From an uncultured Eubacteriales bacterium (GTDB lineage: Bacteria; Bacillota; Clostridia; Saccharofermentanales; Saccharofermentanaceae), in contig OMWK01000003.1 of assembly GCA_900314745.1 (NCBI GenBank), positions 124,001 through 188,000 of the forward strand: 64,000 bases of DNA. Direction: 5' to 3'. The position numbers and the translations under genes were made by a program. Of this stretch, positions 35,189 to 44,467 are shown in pieces; within the stretch, counting starts at the first letter, position 1, and every line of letters begins with the position of its first letter. The notes under the pieces are model-generated. The model was given only the letters and a program-made list of their open reading frames with translations. It made no database searches and was not told the origin of the DNA.

Positions 35189-36070
35189 TTATGCATTAAC
35201 TGTCTTTGCATCTGTTGTTCCGTACTTAACTGCCTCGTACAAAGCTGCCTGTGTGGATGCCTTGTAAGGTGCTACCCAGAAGATTCCTGCGATACCGCAT
35301 GTCAGTGCAGATGCAATATCCCAGAGGATGAAGGACAGATCGAGTACAAATGCCTTCCACTTGTTGCCTGTCATAAGTCTTCTCGACTCAGCGAATACCT
35401 CTTCCATCGGCATGTCGGGATTCTCGGAGAGCAGGTAAGGGATCATCTTGTACTCATAAGCCTTGATGATGCCGGGGATAACGAACAGCAGGCTCCACAG
35501 TACCGTATAGAGGTCTCTTAAGAACATCGTCTTGCAGATATTCTTGTAGTTCGAATCGAATGCGAATGCGATGTTGCTCATTGTCGCGGGCTCATCGAGA
35601 TTTCTTCTGAAGAATCTCTTGCAGCCGAGCTCGAGGGGGTTGGCGATGAATGCATCGATTACCAGCGCGACAGCGAAGATGAAGAGGGCTGCTACTGCCA
35701 TTACCACAACGAAAGCTACCATTGCTTCTGCGGGGATATCGATTACCTCTGACTCTTCCTGTGCTTCCGTAATCTCTTCCGCACTCTCATCCTGCTCACC
35801 GGAGGGACCTATGCCGATTGAGATGTTGCCTTCGTCATCGTTCATATCAGCGTCGAATGAGAAGTTCCAGTCCTCGTTTACCATGTTGATCGAGTGTCCG
35901 GCGGACTCCTCGTCCCCGTGTGCGAATGCGTTTCCGCCTCCTCCGAATGCTCCGGCCGTTCCGCCTCCCACGATCACGAGGATGAGCGCTGTCGCTACGC
36001 ACTTCCAGAAGTTAGCCCTGAAGCTCTTCTTTGCCTTGTCCTTAATCTCTTTCCTTTTCCATGTTGTCAT
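35189..36070 (-). CDS. DUF975 family membrane protein
   Basis: A 293-residue membrane protein with the DUF975 landmarks: an N-terminal basic segment (RKEIKDKAKKSF), helices around 22-42, 115-140 and 185-205, FVIPGIIKAYEYKMIPYLL, a SRRLMTGNKWKAF motif and a final helix with APYKAST. Between helices 1 and 2 is an acidic insert of about 70 residues rich in Asp, Glu and Ser. Function is unknown; homologues often lie near ABC transporters and two-component systems, as here. AAGGAAGG precedes the ATG. Confidence 0.85.
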   Translation of the reverse strand: MTTWKRKEIKDKAKKSFRANFWKCVATALILVIVGGGTAGAFGGGGNAFAHGDEESAGHSINMVNEDWNFSFDADMNDDEGNISIGIGPSGEQDESAEEITEAQEESEVIDIPAEAMVAFVVVMAVAALFIFAVALVIDAFIANPLELGCKRFFRRNLDEPATMSNIAFAFDSNYKNICKTMFLRDLYTVLWSLLFVIPGIIKAYEYKMIPYLLSENPDMPMEEVFAESRRLMTGNKWKAFVLDLSFILWDIASALTCGIAGIFWVAPYKASTQAALYEAVKYGTTDAKTVNA

Positions 36071-36107
36071 TGTAAGTTGCCTTCCTTTCGTTTGATCTTA
36101 CAATGCC

Positions 36108-36162
36108 ATCATACAGAAGCAACCTTAACTGATTTATCGCTTAACCTTAACTTAACCTTAAC
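36108..36162 (-). promoter_or_regulatory. DUF975 promoter with three AACCTTAAC direct repeats
   Basis: AACCTTAAC occurs at 36121-36129, 36143-36151 and 36154-36162 on the plus strand (GTTAAGGTT on the minus). Copies start 22 and 11 bp apart, that is, on the same face of the helix, as for OmpR-family boxes. A TATGAT -10 (36108-36113) with no good -35 lies just downstream. The adjacent OmpR regulator is the natural candidate. Confidence 0.5.
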
Positions 36163-36188
36163 TTTGCCTGTTGCTTTCTTAACAACGC

Positions 36189-36863
36189 TCACCCCACCGT
36201 CTTGCCGCTGTCGAGCATGACGGTCCTGGTGCCGTACGAAGCGCAGTGCTCCGAGTGCGTTACCTGAAGTATCGTCACGCCCTTCTCCTTATTAAGCCTC
36301 GCGAAAAGCTCCATTATCTCATCCGTAGACTTCGAATCGAGGTTGCCGGTGGGCTCGTCCGCGAGGACGATCGCGGGGTTGGTAAGAAGCGCACGTGCGA
36401 TGGCGACGCGCTGCTGCTGGCCGCCCGATAAGGTGGAGGGCATCGCTTTTCTTTTCGATGTGAGGTCCGTGATCTCAAGTATAGAATCAAGCTGCTCCTT
36501 AAGGTCGCTTCTTCTCCTGCCGTTTATCGTCGCAGGAAGAAGGATGTTGTCCTCGACGTTAAGATTCATGATGAGGTTATAGAACTGGAACACGAAGCCC
36601 ATGTTCTGAAGTCGAAGGCGCGACAGCTCGCGGTCCTTCAAAGAACCGATGTCCCTGCCGCACAGGGATATCTTCCCTTCGAACTCCCTGTCGAGTCCGC
36701 CGATCAAGTACAGGAGAGTCGACTTGCCGGAGCCCGATGCTCCCATAAGGGAGACAAACTCGCCTTCACCGACATACATGCACGCGTTATCAAGAACCTG
36801 ATTAAGACTCGTATTCCTGCCGAAGGACTTGCTTACATTATTAACTTCAATGATCGTATTCAT
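36189..36863 (-). CDS. ABC transporter ATP-binding protein (MacB/LolD type)
   Basis: ATPase partner of the FtsX-type permease just upstream. It has Walker [10 protein letters not shown]-loop FVFQFYNL, signature LSGGQQQR, Walker [12 protein letters not shown] and H-loop VTHSEHC, all with the spacing of LolD/MacB/BceA-type ATPases. The ATG at 36863 has AGGAGA 7 nt upstream. Such pairs often expel antimicrobial peptides or move envelope lipids and are often controlled by nearby two-component systems. Confidence 0.93.
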   Translation of the reverse strand: MNTIIEVNNVSKSFGRNTSLNQVLDNACMYVGEGEFVSLMGASGSGKSTLLYLIGGLDREFEGKISLCGRDIGSLKDRELSRLRLQNMGFVFQFYNLIMNLNVEDNILLPATINGRRRSDLKEQLDSILEITDLTSKRKAMPSTLSGGQQQRVAIARALLTNPAIVLADEPTGNLDSKSTDEIMELFARLNKEKGVTILQVTHSEHCASYGTRTVMLDSGKTVG

Positions 36864-36880
36864 ACTATTTCTCCTATTCA

Positions 36881-39343
36881 TTACTCATATTTGATCTGCT
36901 CTGCGATATTCATCTTACGAAGGTTCTTTATCGGGAACAGCACAGTCAGCGCGAAGAGCACTATCATGGCGGCCCAGATGAGAAGTATCGCGGGAACGTT
37001 GATATTAAGAGGAAGATTGATCGCGTCGTTATAGTCGACCGCAGCCTTGACCACATAGATAAGTGCGGTTCCGATCAAGGTGCCGAGAGTTCCCGATACC
37101 GCCGATGTGATGAACATCTCGCGGAAGAGTATCCCCGACAAAGTCCTCTTATCCATGGATGTCGAGAGCATGACCGCACACTCCTTCCTCCTGCCGTCGA
37201 AGCCTATAAGCTGGTTCGAGATCATGCCGATACATGTCATTACCAAAGCCACGATGATGACCAATGAGAATATCGTTCTTATCTGAACAGAACTCTGCTC
37301 ATCCTCGGCGATCAGTTCTGCGCGCGTCGCAACACCCACATACGAACCGACACTATAAGTCTTAATGAGATCCGCGACACCGTCAGGATCCGAAGTCCTG
37401 ATAAGCAGATAGTAAGGCAGATCGTGATAGATACTTATGAACTCATCCTGACTTATTACGAAGTTGTTGTTCATCGAATCGTAGCTGTCGATATTGAAGA
37501 ACGAGACGACCGTGAACGTCTTCTTAATCGGGAACACTCCGTGAGGATCGAACGTTATAGTCATCGTATCGCCGATGTTAAGTCCGTTACGCCTTGCCCA
37601 GCTTCTCTCGATGCAGATCTCACCCTCGTTCAACGAAGAAGGAAGATCATAGACCGCGGTATAGTATGTAAATCCTCCGTCAGGAAGGCCGTAAACCTGC
37701 GAGACCTTCTCCTCCCCGTTGACCTCAAGGATCTCCATCTTGTTATATACGTACTCATAGTCCTCGACCTCATCAAGATATTCAACGTATGAGTAGTTCT
37801 CCGGCTTGGAGCTGAGCGTGACGCGAACGTCGTAATGATATCTGTCCGCTCCGAACATTCCGATCATAGCCATCGCGATGGAGAAGACGATGACGCACAT
37901 CGCCGATGATGTGGCGCACAGAACGCCGCTTGTGACCGTACTCTTCTTGGAGATGGTCTCGCGAGAAGCAAGCGCCCACCTCTCCTTATCCGATCCTGCC
38001 GCTACTAGTGTGATGATCCCCGATATAAGCTTCAGGAAGAAGGGGAACAGGAACGCCAGCGAGATTACACCGAAGATAAGGCAGAAAGCTGCAAGGAACA
38101 TATTGCTTCTGAAGAAGAACAGTATGACCGAGAGAACGCCCGCGGCCAAGCCTATGATGCATCCCGTCTTACTGAACTTATACTCCGTGTCCCTGTTGTC
38201 GAAGATGATATCCCTTATGGATATGCGAAGCGCCCTCATAACTGCACGCAGCGGGATGAAGCACTCGATCGCGGCAGCGCCGATCACAACACCTGCGGGA
38301 AGAAGGATGGGCATGGAAGGAGCGTCGAATGCGATCGACTGTCCGTCAGAAGTCGTACCCGTAAGCATCGCACCGTAGATAGATCCTCTTATAAGTGAAT
38401 AGAGAACGGCCGCCGGCACGCTTCCTAAGATTGCATAAAGCAGGTTCTCGAGAAGGAGTATGAGTCCCGTCCTCCGGCTGTCCATGCCGAGGCTTCGAAG
38501 CGTACCCACGAACGACATGCGTTCGCATACGATTCTCTCACATATGGATGCCGTGATAAATACTACAAGAAGGAATGTCACCGCGAACACGAGGAACATC
38601 ATTCCGAGGACCTGATCGAGCATACCCTGCGTGGTCGAATCGATCGCGAAGTTCTGAACCGCGGCGTTCGGATAAACTTGTTCGAGGATCATCTGGGCAT
38701 TCTCGGCCTGAGTATCATCCATAAGATCTATCATGACCATCAGGGCGCCCGGCTTACCGCACGACATCATCTCAGAATCATGCTCATTTATAAGAGCGCT
38801 GTAGTCTCTCATAAGAAGGCTCATCGGGCTCGATTCAACGATCTGCGACACTATGAACTCGTGACCGTCTCCCCTGTTGTCGTGAAGGATGACCGTATCA
38901 CCCTCTTCCACGTCCATGTCTTCCGCGACTTTATCGGTAATGATTGTGTATCCGTCAGCAAGCTCGTAGTGTCCGATGAGAGCCATCCTCTGCGCATCTT
39001 CGAAGTTAACACCGTATACCGTAAGATCCTTCCTCGTCGCGTACATGGGTTCGCCTTCGATATCGCAGTAGATGTAGTCGGCGAAGGAATGGACGAGTAT
39101 CTTCTCATACTCGGGGAAATCCTCGGGGATCCTGTCATCATCCTGCGCCGTTAGCGTCATAACGAGGTTCGCATTGCCGCCGATCTTGCTGTAGAGGTCC
39201 ATGATGAGGCTCTTCTCCGCCATGCCGAAGTCGAAGCAGAACATCGCAACGAAGCTGCACACGAAGATCGAGAAGACCACGAGAAACGTCCTTAGTGGTT
39301 TCCCGAAGATATTCTTTAATGTTGTCTTAAGCACTATATTCAT
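36881..39343 (-). CDS. FtsX-like ABC transporter permease
   Basis: An 820-residue permease with two FtsX domains and two large extracytoplasmic regions. Helices occur at about 20-40, 250-430 and 480-500 and again near the C-terminus (about 680-810). The first outer domain (about 50-245) and the second (about 505-680) are MacB-like periplasmic core segments. GAGGTG lies 8 nt before the ATG. It is encoded just before its ATPase. Mechanotransmission rather than true transport is typical of this family. Confidence 0.9.
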   Translation of the reverse strand: MNIVLKTTLKNIFGKPLRTFLVVFSIFVCSFVAMFCFDFGMAEKSLIMDLYSKIGGNANLVMTLTAQDDDRIPEDFPEYEKILVHSFADYIYCDIEGEPMYATRKDLTVYGVNFEDAQRMALIGHYELADGYTIITDKVAEDMDVEEGDTVILHDNRGDGHEFIVSQIVESSPMSLLMRDYSALINEHDSEMMSCGKPGALMVMIDLMDDTQAENAQMILEQVYPNAAVQNFAIDSTTQGMLDQVLGMMFLVFAVTFLLVVFITASICERIVCERMSFVGTLRSLGMDSRRTGLILLLENLLYAILGSVPAAVLYSLIRGSIYGAMLTGTTSDGQSIAFDAPSMPILLPAGVVIGAAAIECFIPLRAVMRALRISIRDIIFDNRDTEYKFSKTGCIIGLAAGVLSVILFFFRSNMFLAAFCLIFGVISLAFLFPFFLKLISGIITLVAAGSDKERWALASRETISKKSTVTSGVLCATSSAMCVIVFSIAMAMIGMFGADRYHYDVRVTLSSKPENYSYVEYLDEVEDYEYVYNKMEILEVNGEEKVSQVYGLPDGGFTYYTAVYDLPSSLNEGEICIERSWARRNGLNIGDTMTITFDPHGVFPIKKTFTVVSFFNIDSYDSMNNNFVISQDEFISIYHDLPYYLLIRTSDPDGVADLIKTYSVGSYVGVATRAELIAEDEQSSVQIRTIFSLVIIVALVMTCIGMISNQLIGFDGRRKECAVMLSTSMDKRTLSGILFREMFITSAVSGTLGTLIGTALIYVVKAAVDYNDAINLPLNINVPAILLIWAAMIVLFALTVLFPIKNLRKMNIAEQIKYE

Positions 39344-39359
39344 TACATTTCACCTCGCA

Positions 39360-41369
39360 TCAATACCATCTGCTTATGCGGTTCCCGGGAGCGATATACA
39401 TGCCGTCGCCCTCCTGTACGTCATATGTCTCGTAGAAGGCATCGACAGTCGAGAGTATCGCGTTGACTCTGATGACAGAGGGGCTGTGCTCGTCCGTTGC
39501 GATCTGATTTATTACAGCGGTGTCGAGCTCCCTTCCGCCCCAAAGCGTTGCGTAACTTACGAAAAGCTTTTCGAGCTGCGCGCTGCTATGTGCCAGGGAC
39601 GTGATGCACTCGAGGGAGCCCAGATCAGCGTAGTTCTCGCCGAGTGTCTGCTCCCCGTCGACGTGGTAAACACCGAATACCGTGAAGTTGTCCTCGAAGT
39701 ATGATATCGCCTGCGCATTACGGGCATTCAAAGACTCTATGTCCTCATCACAGATCCACGAAGGGTTATAGTTGCCGTCCTGATCGAATGCGATGCAGTT
39801 GCTGTCGAACGCGTGTCCCATCTCGTGGCCGATGATAGCTCCGAGCGCACCCAAGTTGGTGTAGTAATCCTGATCAGCCGAGAACATCGGTTCGATCGTA
39901 ATCGCCGCGGTGATAGTGATGTTATTCATCGAAGGGTTATAGCAGGCATTTAACGTCTGCATCGGCATGCCCGACATTGTCCTGTCTACAGGCTCGGCAA
40001 GGGATGCATTACGCTTGGCCTGATCGTGCAACCTGTAAGAAAGATAGAACGAATAGTAGTCGTCGAAGCAAAGATCCGACCACTCATCCGGATCTGCTCT
40101 TCCCACGCTTCCTCCGGTCACATAGACGATATTATCGAGCTTGGTTAGAATACTTTGCCGTGTACCTAACGTAAGCCAGTCCGCATTCGTAATGAGCTGC
40201 CTGTATCCTTCCCTTATGTCGTCGCACATACTGATAAGAGCTTCGTCGGTCTCCTCCGAATAATACTGCTCGAGATAAAGAGTATCAGTCTGCGCCCATA
40301 AGTTCTGATGAACATAGTCCAGCGCCTGTTCTTCAGGAGTCGCATAATCGATATTTACGTAGTCTTCAAGCACATCGTATCCCCTGGTGACAAAGCTTTG
40401 GAATTCCATTCCGAACTCTGCCGCCTTCCATGCCTTGAGGGCATCAAGATTCTCTTCCGTAAGGGCAGCATTAAGCGCACTTAACTGACCCGGATCAACA
40501 GTTCCGAATTCGTCGAAGTATTCAGAGTCATAACCCATTTCCGTAAGATAAGCTTCAAGGTCTACGTTGCTGAAGATTTCCGAAGCCTCATCGAAGTTAA
40601 GCTCCTCATAGTAGATAAATGGTTGCGTCGCCCTTATGACCTCGAGATTGGTGGCGTTATAGATATCCATTACGATGTAACCGAGTCTCGTACCGGCAAG
40701 ATCCGCCGATTCCTTATCGTGACCCATTACCTGATAGTAAACACTCGCATTCGTCTTGACCATATTAAGAGGAGCATATGTATCCTCCAGCGAATCGAAG
40801 TCGGCTCCGAGAGCTTCTGTCCACTGATTAAATCCCAGAACCCTGTGGTCAGCCTGGAGGTAGTCAAAATCAACCACCACATTAAGGAAAGGCGGAACCG
40901 CGTAATCCCTTGTAAGGCGGGCATCAAGTTCCAGGAATTCCTCTATCGAACTTACCGCATCGATCTGTTCGAAGACCGCCGCGAGATCTTCGGGTATATC
41001 CGCATTATCCGCATCATACTGAAGCCTTAAGTTATATGCCTGCTGTATGATGTATTCTTCTGATCCGTAAGCATATCCCGAACCCGCAGCGACCTCGTTG
41101 ATGATGCCGTCGATCCTGTCATCTATAAGGTCAGAGTCGAATGCCGTTCCGGCCTCGTAATCGCCGAATTCGAACTCGGCATTCGCCAGCGCCTCCTCAT
41201 TAACATACATAAAGAAATCATCCTGTGGCCTGTACGGGCCCTGCTGCACGGTCTTGGGCTCCGAAGTCAGTGAAGCAGAAGGCTCGGTGACCGTCACGGT
41301 ACAACCTGAGGCTATGCCCGTAGCCATCGCAGCCGTTAAGGCAAGTGCCATCCCTTTAATCCATTTCAT
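39360..41369 (-). CDS. M13 family zinc metallopeptidase lipoprotein (PepO/neprilysin-like)
   Basis: A secreted peptidase cleaving oligopeptides outside the cell. A lipoprotein signal (from the ATG at 41369) ends ATGIASGC. The peptidase C-terminal part has the zinc motif HEMGH in IIGHEMGHAFD, the third ligand in GENYADLGSLE, and NACYNPSMNNITI as the substrate strand. A C-terminal CxxW-type ending is replaced by a short RISRWY. Length (669) fits the family. The ATG at 41369 is preceded by AGGAGA; the upstream ATG at 41384 lies inside the ribosome site hairpin. Confidence 0.92.
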   Translation of the reverse strand: MKWIKGMALALTAAMATGIASGCTVTVTEPSASLTSEPKTVQQGPYRPQDDFFMYVNEEALANAEFEFGDYEAGTAFDSDLIDDRIDGIINEVAAGSGYAYGSEEYIIQQAYNLRLQYDADNADIPEDLAAVFEQIDAVSSIEEFLELDARLTRDYAVPPFLNVVVDFDYLQADHRVLGFNQWTEALGADFDSLEDTYAPLNMVKTNASVYYQVMGHDKESADLAGTRLGYIVMDIYNATNLEVIRATQPFIYYEELNFDEASEIFSNVDLEAYLTEMGYDSEYFDEFGTVDPGQLSALNAALTEENLDALKAWKAAEFGMEFQSFVTRGYDVLEDYVNIDYATPEEQALDYVHQNLWAQTDTLYLEQYYSEETDEALISMCDDIREGYRQLITNADWLTLGTRQSILTKLDNIVYVTGGSVGRADPDEWSDLCFDDYYSFYLSYRLHDQAKRNASLAEPVDRTMSGMPMQTLNACYNPSMNNITITAAITIEPMFSADQDYYTNLGALGAIIGHEMGHAFDSNCIAFDQDGNYNPSWICDEDIESLNARNAQAISYFEDNFTVFGVYHVDGEQTLGENYADLGSLECITSLAHSSAQLEKLFVSYATLWGGRELDTAVINQIATDEHSPSVIRVNAILSTVDAFYETYDVQEGDGMYIAPGNRISRWY

Positions 41370-41400
41370 AAAAAATCTCCTCATTCAGTGATGAGGAGAT
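41370..41400 (-). promoter_or_regulatory. hairpin covering the ribosome site of the M13 gene
   Basis: A perfect 10-bp inverted repeat (ATGAGGAGAT arm at 41375-41384 on the minus strand, pairing with 41391-41400; loop 6 nt). The 3' arm contains the only ribosome site and is followed by TTTTT directly before the ATG. As RNA it would hide the site; it also has the shape of an intrinsic terminator. The predicted transcript starts only about 7 nt upstream. Confidence 0.65.
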
Positions 41401-41413
41401 GTTAGCAATTCGA

Positions 41414-41441
41414 TTAATATCTGTGCGGATTATGTGGTCAA
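41414..41441 (-). promoter_or_regulatory. promoter of the M13 peptidase gene
   Basis: Minus strand TTGACC (41436-41441), 16 bp, TATTAA (41414-41419). Confidence 0.45.
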
Positions 41442-41477
41442 TTGCATCTTCAGCGTGGTGAGCTGCAGTCCAAAAAA

Positions 41478-42512
41478 TCACAAAACCTCTCTTAAAGCAT
41501 CCTTGATCTTAACGTTCTGAAGATCCGATATGCCGTAGTTAAGACCCTTGTAGTTCCAGAGTGCGCTGCCGATGCCGTACTTATGGAATGTCGCATGGAT
41601 ATCCTTAATCCAGCGGACCGCGTCCTCCTTGTCTGCAAGATCTATGACGCCGTGCTCGCCGCAGTAAAGCGGAACATTATCCTCTTCCGCCTTCTTAAGA
41701 GCGGGAGTGAAGATATCCTCGAAGAACTTGGGACCGATCTCGCTGATCTTCTCGTCGAAGATCGCACCTGCGAGGTCGCTCGAGAGCTCAAGGCTCGCCT
41801 CTCGGTACTCCTCGAGTGTCTTCGGATAGCCGATGCGGAAGTCCATGGGCATATAGTCGACCCAGTGCGCGCCCTGATGAGTGAATACCATGGGCTCGTA
41901 GCAGTGGAAGTTATATACGATATGATCGTCGACGGGGATGTCGAGAAGGTGAACCGTTCCAACGCTGTTATAGCAGACACCTCCGATTACGAGATAAGCA
42001 TCGGGAGTAATCGCACGGATGCGGCTTATGTACTTACGAAGAACCTTATTCCATGCATCGGCAACCTCATACATTACGACCTCGTTCAAAGGCTCGAAGG
42101 CGACATGCTCGGTGTAGTCCTTAAAGCGGGTTGCAATCTGCTCCCAGAGCTTAAAGAAACGCTCCTGGTGAGCATCGTTATAGAAGAACTGCTCCTTGTC
42201 ATCATTCTTCATGGGATCGAATGAGTAGCCGTAGCACTCGTGAAGATCGATGATCATGTTGAGGTTATACTTCTCGCACCACCTGCGGCAGTTCTCAAGA
42301 TATGCGAAGCCCTCCTCCTTGACGTTGCCGTCCTCATCCTCGAGTACGATATAGTCAACCGGGAGACGGACATGATCGAAGCCGAAGCTTCCCACTCCCG
42401 CGATGTCACTCTCCGTTATGTAAGTATCAAAATGCTCCTTGCTGTACTCACCAAACTGTGAGATCCATCCGCCAAGATTAACGCCCTTCTGAAATCCCTC
42501 GAACTTACGCAT
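41478..42512 (-). CDS. Glycoside hydrolase family 5 enzyme
   Basis: A retaining beta-glycosidase with a TIM barrel. It has KGVNLGGW at the start, HVRLPVDY, the acid/base in FEPLNEV (about residue 140) and the nucleophile in LYCGEHG (about 285). The sequence is most like endo/exo-beta-glucanases. There is no signal peptide, so it should act in the cytoplasm on imported oligosaccharides. AGGAGG precedes the ATG. It has no obvious sugar transporter beside it. Confidence 0.9.
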   Translation of the reverse strand: MRKFEGFQKGVNLGGWISQFGEYSKEHFDTYITESDIAGVGSFGFDHVRLPVDYIVLEDEDGNVKEEGFAYLENCRRWCEKYNLNMIIDLHECYGYSFDPMKNDDKEQFFYNDAHQERFFKLWEQIATRFKDYTEHVAFEPLNEVVMYEVADAWNKVLRKYISRIRAITPDAYLVIGGVCYNSVGTVHLLDIPVDDHIVYNFHCYEPMVFTHQGAHWVDYMPMDFRIGYPKTLEEYREASLELSSDLAGAIFDEKISEIGPKFFEDIFTPALKKAEEDNVPLYCGEHGVIDLADKEDAVRWIKDIHATFHKYGIGSALWNYKGLNYGISDLQNVKIKDALREVL

Positions 42513-42563
42513 ATATTATCCTCCTGAGGTTCCGTCTCAAATGCCGGATAATATTAACATAAC

Positions 42564-43322
42564 TTACTGCGTCTTCTTATGCGTCAAAATCACGACAGTT
42601 AGCGGCACTATAACGCCCATTGTAAACAAAACGAACAAAACGGAGCACGCCGGGTGTATGAGACCGAGCCCCATGGGAATATAGGCACCGTAAACATTCG
42701 ACAGAGCGTGAAGCACTATAGCAGGCCAGAGCTTTCCCGTCTTTACCGTGAGCCATGCGAGCACGAGACCTATCGCGAAGGTGTACGGCACCTGCGCTAT
42801 GCCCTGTGAATACAGATGCGGCATGGCGAAAAGCACAGCCGATACGATCACGGCTCCCTTGAAGCCTATGGGTGCCAGTCGTTCCAGAACTAGCTTACGG
42901 AAGAGCACCTCTTCAAGAACGGGATTAAAGACCAAAAGCAGCACGAGGTAGAACCACATATTCCCGAAGAGGTCTTCGGGACTTATACCGCTTAACTCAT
43001 GACCTGTAAGACGCGTGATTATGTTTATGATGAACACAAGCGGGAAAGAAAGCCCCGTCTGAACGACAAATGCCTTAAGCAGAAGACCTGCAGTCGGTGC
43101 TATGTAAGAACCGGTCTCAACCTTCTTCGCGGGCATCCCGATGCAAGTCAGGAAGAATGCCAAAAGTCCCAGCGTATACGGAATGACCATGGACTTAAGG
43201 ATCATCCCCCATGTTCCGCCGACTATTGAATCAACATAATTCCCGAGACCCTTACTTACAATAAACCAGGCTGCAACGCCTGCGAATACCCTTAGTACGG
43301 TAATAACATCATTCTTCTTCAT
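42564..43322 (-). CDS. CPBP family intramembrane metalloprotease
   Basis: An Abi/CAAX-like membrane protease with about seven helices. The conserved motifs are present: LEEVLFRKLV (EExxxR), FAMPHLYS with a histidine, and a later HALSN. The ATG at 43322 overlaps the stop of the DUF3021 gene by 14 bp; a longer frame to 43361 would lie wholly inside it. Such proteins serve in immunity to peptides or in signalling; the substrate is unknown. Confidence 0.85.
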   Translation of the reverse strand: MKKNDVITVLRVFAGVAAWFIVSKGLGNYVDSIVGGTWGMILKSMVIPYTLGLLAFFLTCIGMPAKKVETGSYIAPTAGLLLKAFVVQTGLSFPLVFIINIITRLTGHELSGISPEDLFGNMWFYLVLLLVFNPVLEEVLFRKLVLERLAPIGFKGAVIVSAVLFAMPHLYSQGIAQVPYTFAIGLVLAWLTVKTGKLWPAIVLHALSNVYGAYIPMGLGLIHPACSVLFVLFTMGVIVPLTVVILTHKKTQ

Positions 43323-43764
43323 TACCCCAATGCTCCTTCTTAAATTGATCAAGAGCATCATTCATCAGGTCTGTTCTCTTCTTCGCAGCGAAGTAAACTA
43401 TTACGTTCATGATCAGGAATACCGTAAGAAATACTCCTCCTAAGATCAGAAGCAGTGTCAGATCGACCGGGACTCCCATGATTAAGGCGGTTACTATCGC
43501 TATGATAAAGTAAACCGGCGCGAAGATGATATTCTTCAGATTAAGCGACGTGGATCTTCCCCATTCGGATCTTTCTATAAATGACCTTAAGAAGTTGAAG
43601 CCTCCTATGACCAGGAACATCATCATGATGATGAGAACATCCGAAGGATCGATCATCGTACCAAGTACGATCGAGACCACCGCATAGATGAAGATGCTCA
43701 GAACGAAGCACGCCATCGACACGAGAAGAGATTTGATCAATGATTTGACTATCACTGAATTCAT
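43309..43764 (-). CDS. DUF3021 family membrane protein
   Basis: A 151-residue protein with four membrane helices, overlapping the LytTR gene stop by 4 bp (ATGA). LytTR and DUF3021 genes are often paired in Firmicutes, where the membrane protein is thought to control the regulator. Its charged C-terminus (AKKRTDLMNDALDQFKKEHW) is cytoplasmic. Confidence 0.85.
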   Translation of the reverse strand: MNSVIVKSLIKSLLVSMACFVLSIFIYAVVSIVLGTMIDPSDVLIIMMMFLVIGGFNFLRSFIERSEWGRSTSLNLKNIIFAPVYFIIAIVTALIMGVPVDLTLLLILGGVFLTVFLIMNVIVYFAAKKRTDLMNDALDQFKKEHWGNEEE

Positions 43765-44219
43765 TTTGATCTTCCTCCCTTCATGCCTATGGCTTCCCTG
43801 AAGTTATTTACATAGCCTCTCGATACGATCAGGTATTCACCGTTATTAAGCCTAAGCTTAACCCTGCGGGAATCCTCCGGTGATATCGAGCTTACGGCCT
43901 TGATGTTTACGATCACGCTCTTGGATATACGAACGAAGAATCTGTCGCGAAGCTCCTCTTCGAGCTCATAAAGAGTACTTCTGACTCTGTAAACACCCTG
44001 TGCCCTGTATGCGAAGACATCCCTGTCCACCGCTTCGAAGTAAAGAATGCCGGTGATGTAGATCATCTCCCTGTCACCGTTCTCCTTAATTCCGAAGATC
44101 GTATCGGAAGACTGGTTCACGGCGCGGACCAGATTATCTATCGCCTCCGTCCTCTCGGAATAGCGGATCTCGACTTCAGGCTCGCTTATGCCGGGGCACT
44201 TCTTAAGAAATAACTTCAT
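43761..44219 (-). CDS. LytTR DNA-binding transcriptional regulator
   Basis: A stand-alone LytTR domain protein without a receiver (152 residues): N-terminal strand-rich part, then the LytTR domain with ILYFEAVDRDVFAY, FVRISKSVIVN and YLIVSRGYVNNF. It heads the LytTR-DUF3021-CPBP operon. AAGGAGG lies close (4 nt) before the ATG. It lies divergently to the secreted DUF4214 gene, which may be a target. Confidence 0.9.
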   Translation of the reverse strand: MKLFLKKCPGISEPEVEIRYSERTEAIDNLVRAVNQSSDTIFGIKENGDREMIYITGILYFEAVDRDVFAYRAQGVYRVRSTLYELEEELRDRFFVRISKSVIVNIKAVSSISPEDSRRVKLRLNNGEYLIVSRGYVNNFREAIGMKGGRSK

Positions 44220-44384
44220 TACGCCTCCTTCAAAAGCATTGTTATCATTTATGAATCATCATATCAATAAAATGCGGATAAGTGGTACAAACGGGCGTAC
44301 AAGATGACAATAATCTCCTGTTTTGAGCGATAAGCAACACATCTTAACCCGGGTGTTGAATAAGCGACAGCGGGCTTTGTTATT

Positions 44385-44467
44385 GCTCATATCATCGGCC
44401 CTCCTGCCATGGTTTAATCAAGCCAAGATAGTTACCGATGAGAGTAACGACAAGGAGGAAAAACATT
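44385..44467 (+). promoter_or_regulatory. structured leader of the DUF4214 gene
   Basis: TCATCGG (about 44392-44398) can pair with CCGATGA (44435-44441), and a CCTCCT (44400-44405) between them is complementary to the AGGAGG ribosome site (44453-44458). GTTAC/GTAAC forms a further small stem beside it. This could be a translation switch. A weak promoter TTGAAT-17-GTTATT lies just upstream. Confidence 0.35.

Noticed and set aside
44240..44467. c-di-GMP-I (GEMM) riboswitch before the DUF4214 gene
   Set aside because: Only the 3' GTTACCGATG looks right; the GCACAGGGCAAACC and GACGCAAAG blocks are not recognisable. Kept as a structured leader only.
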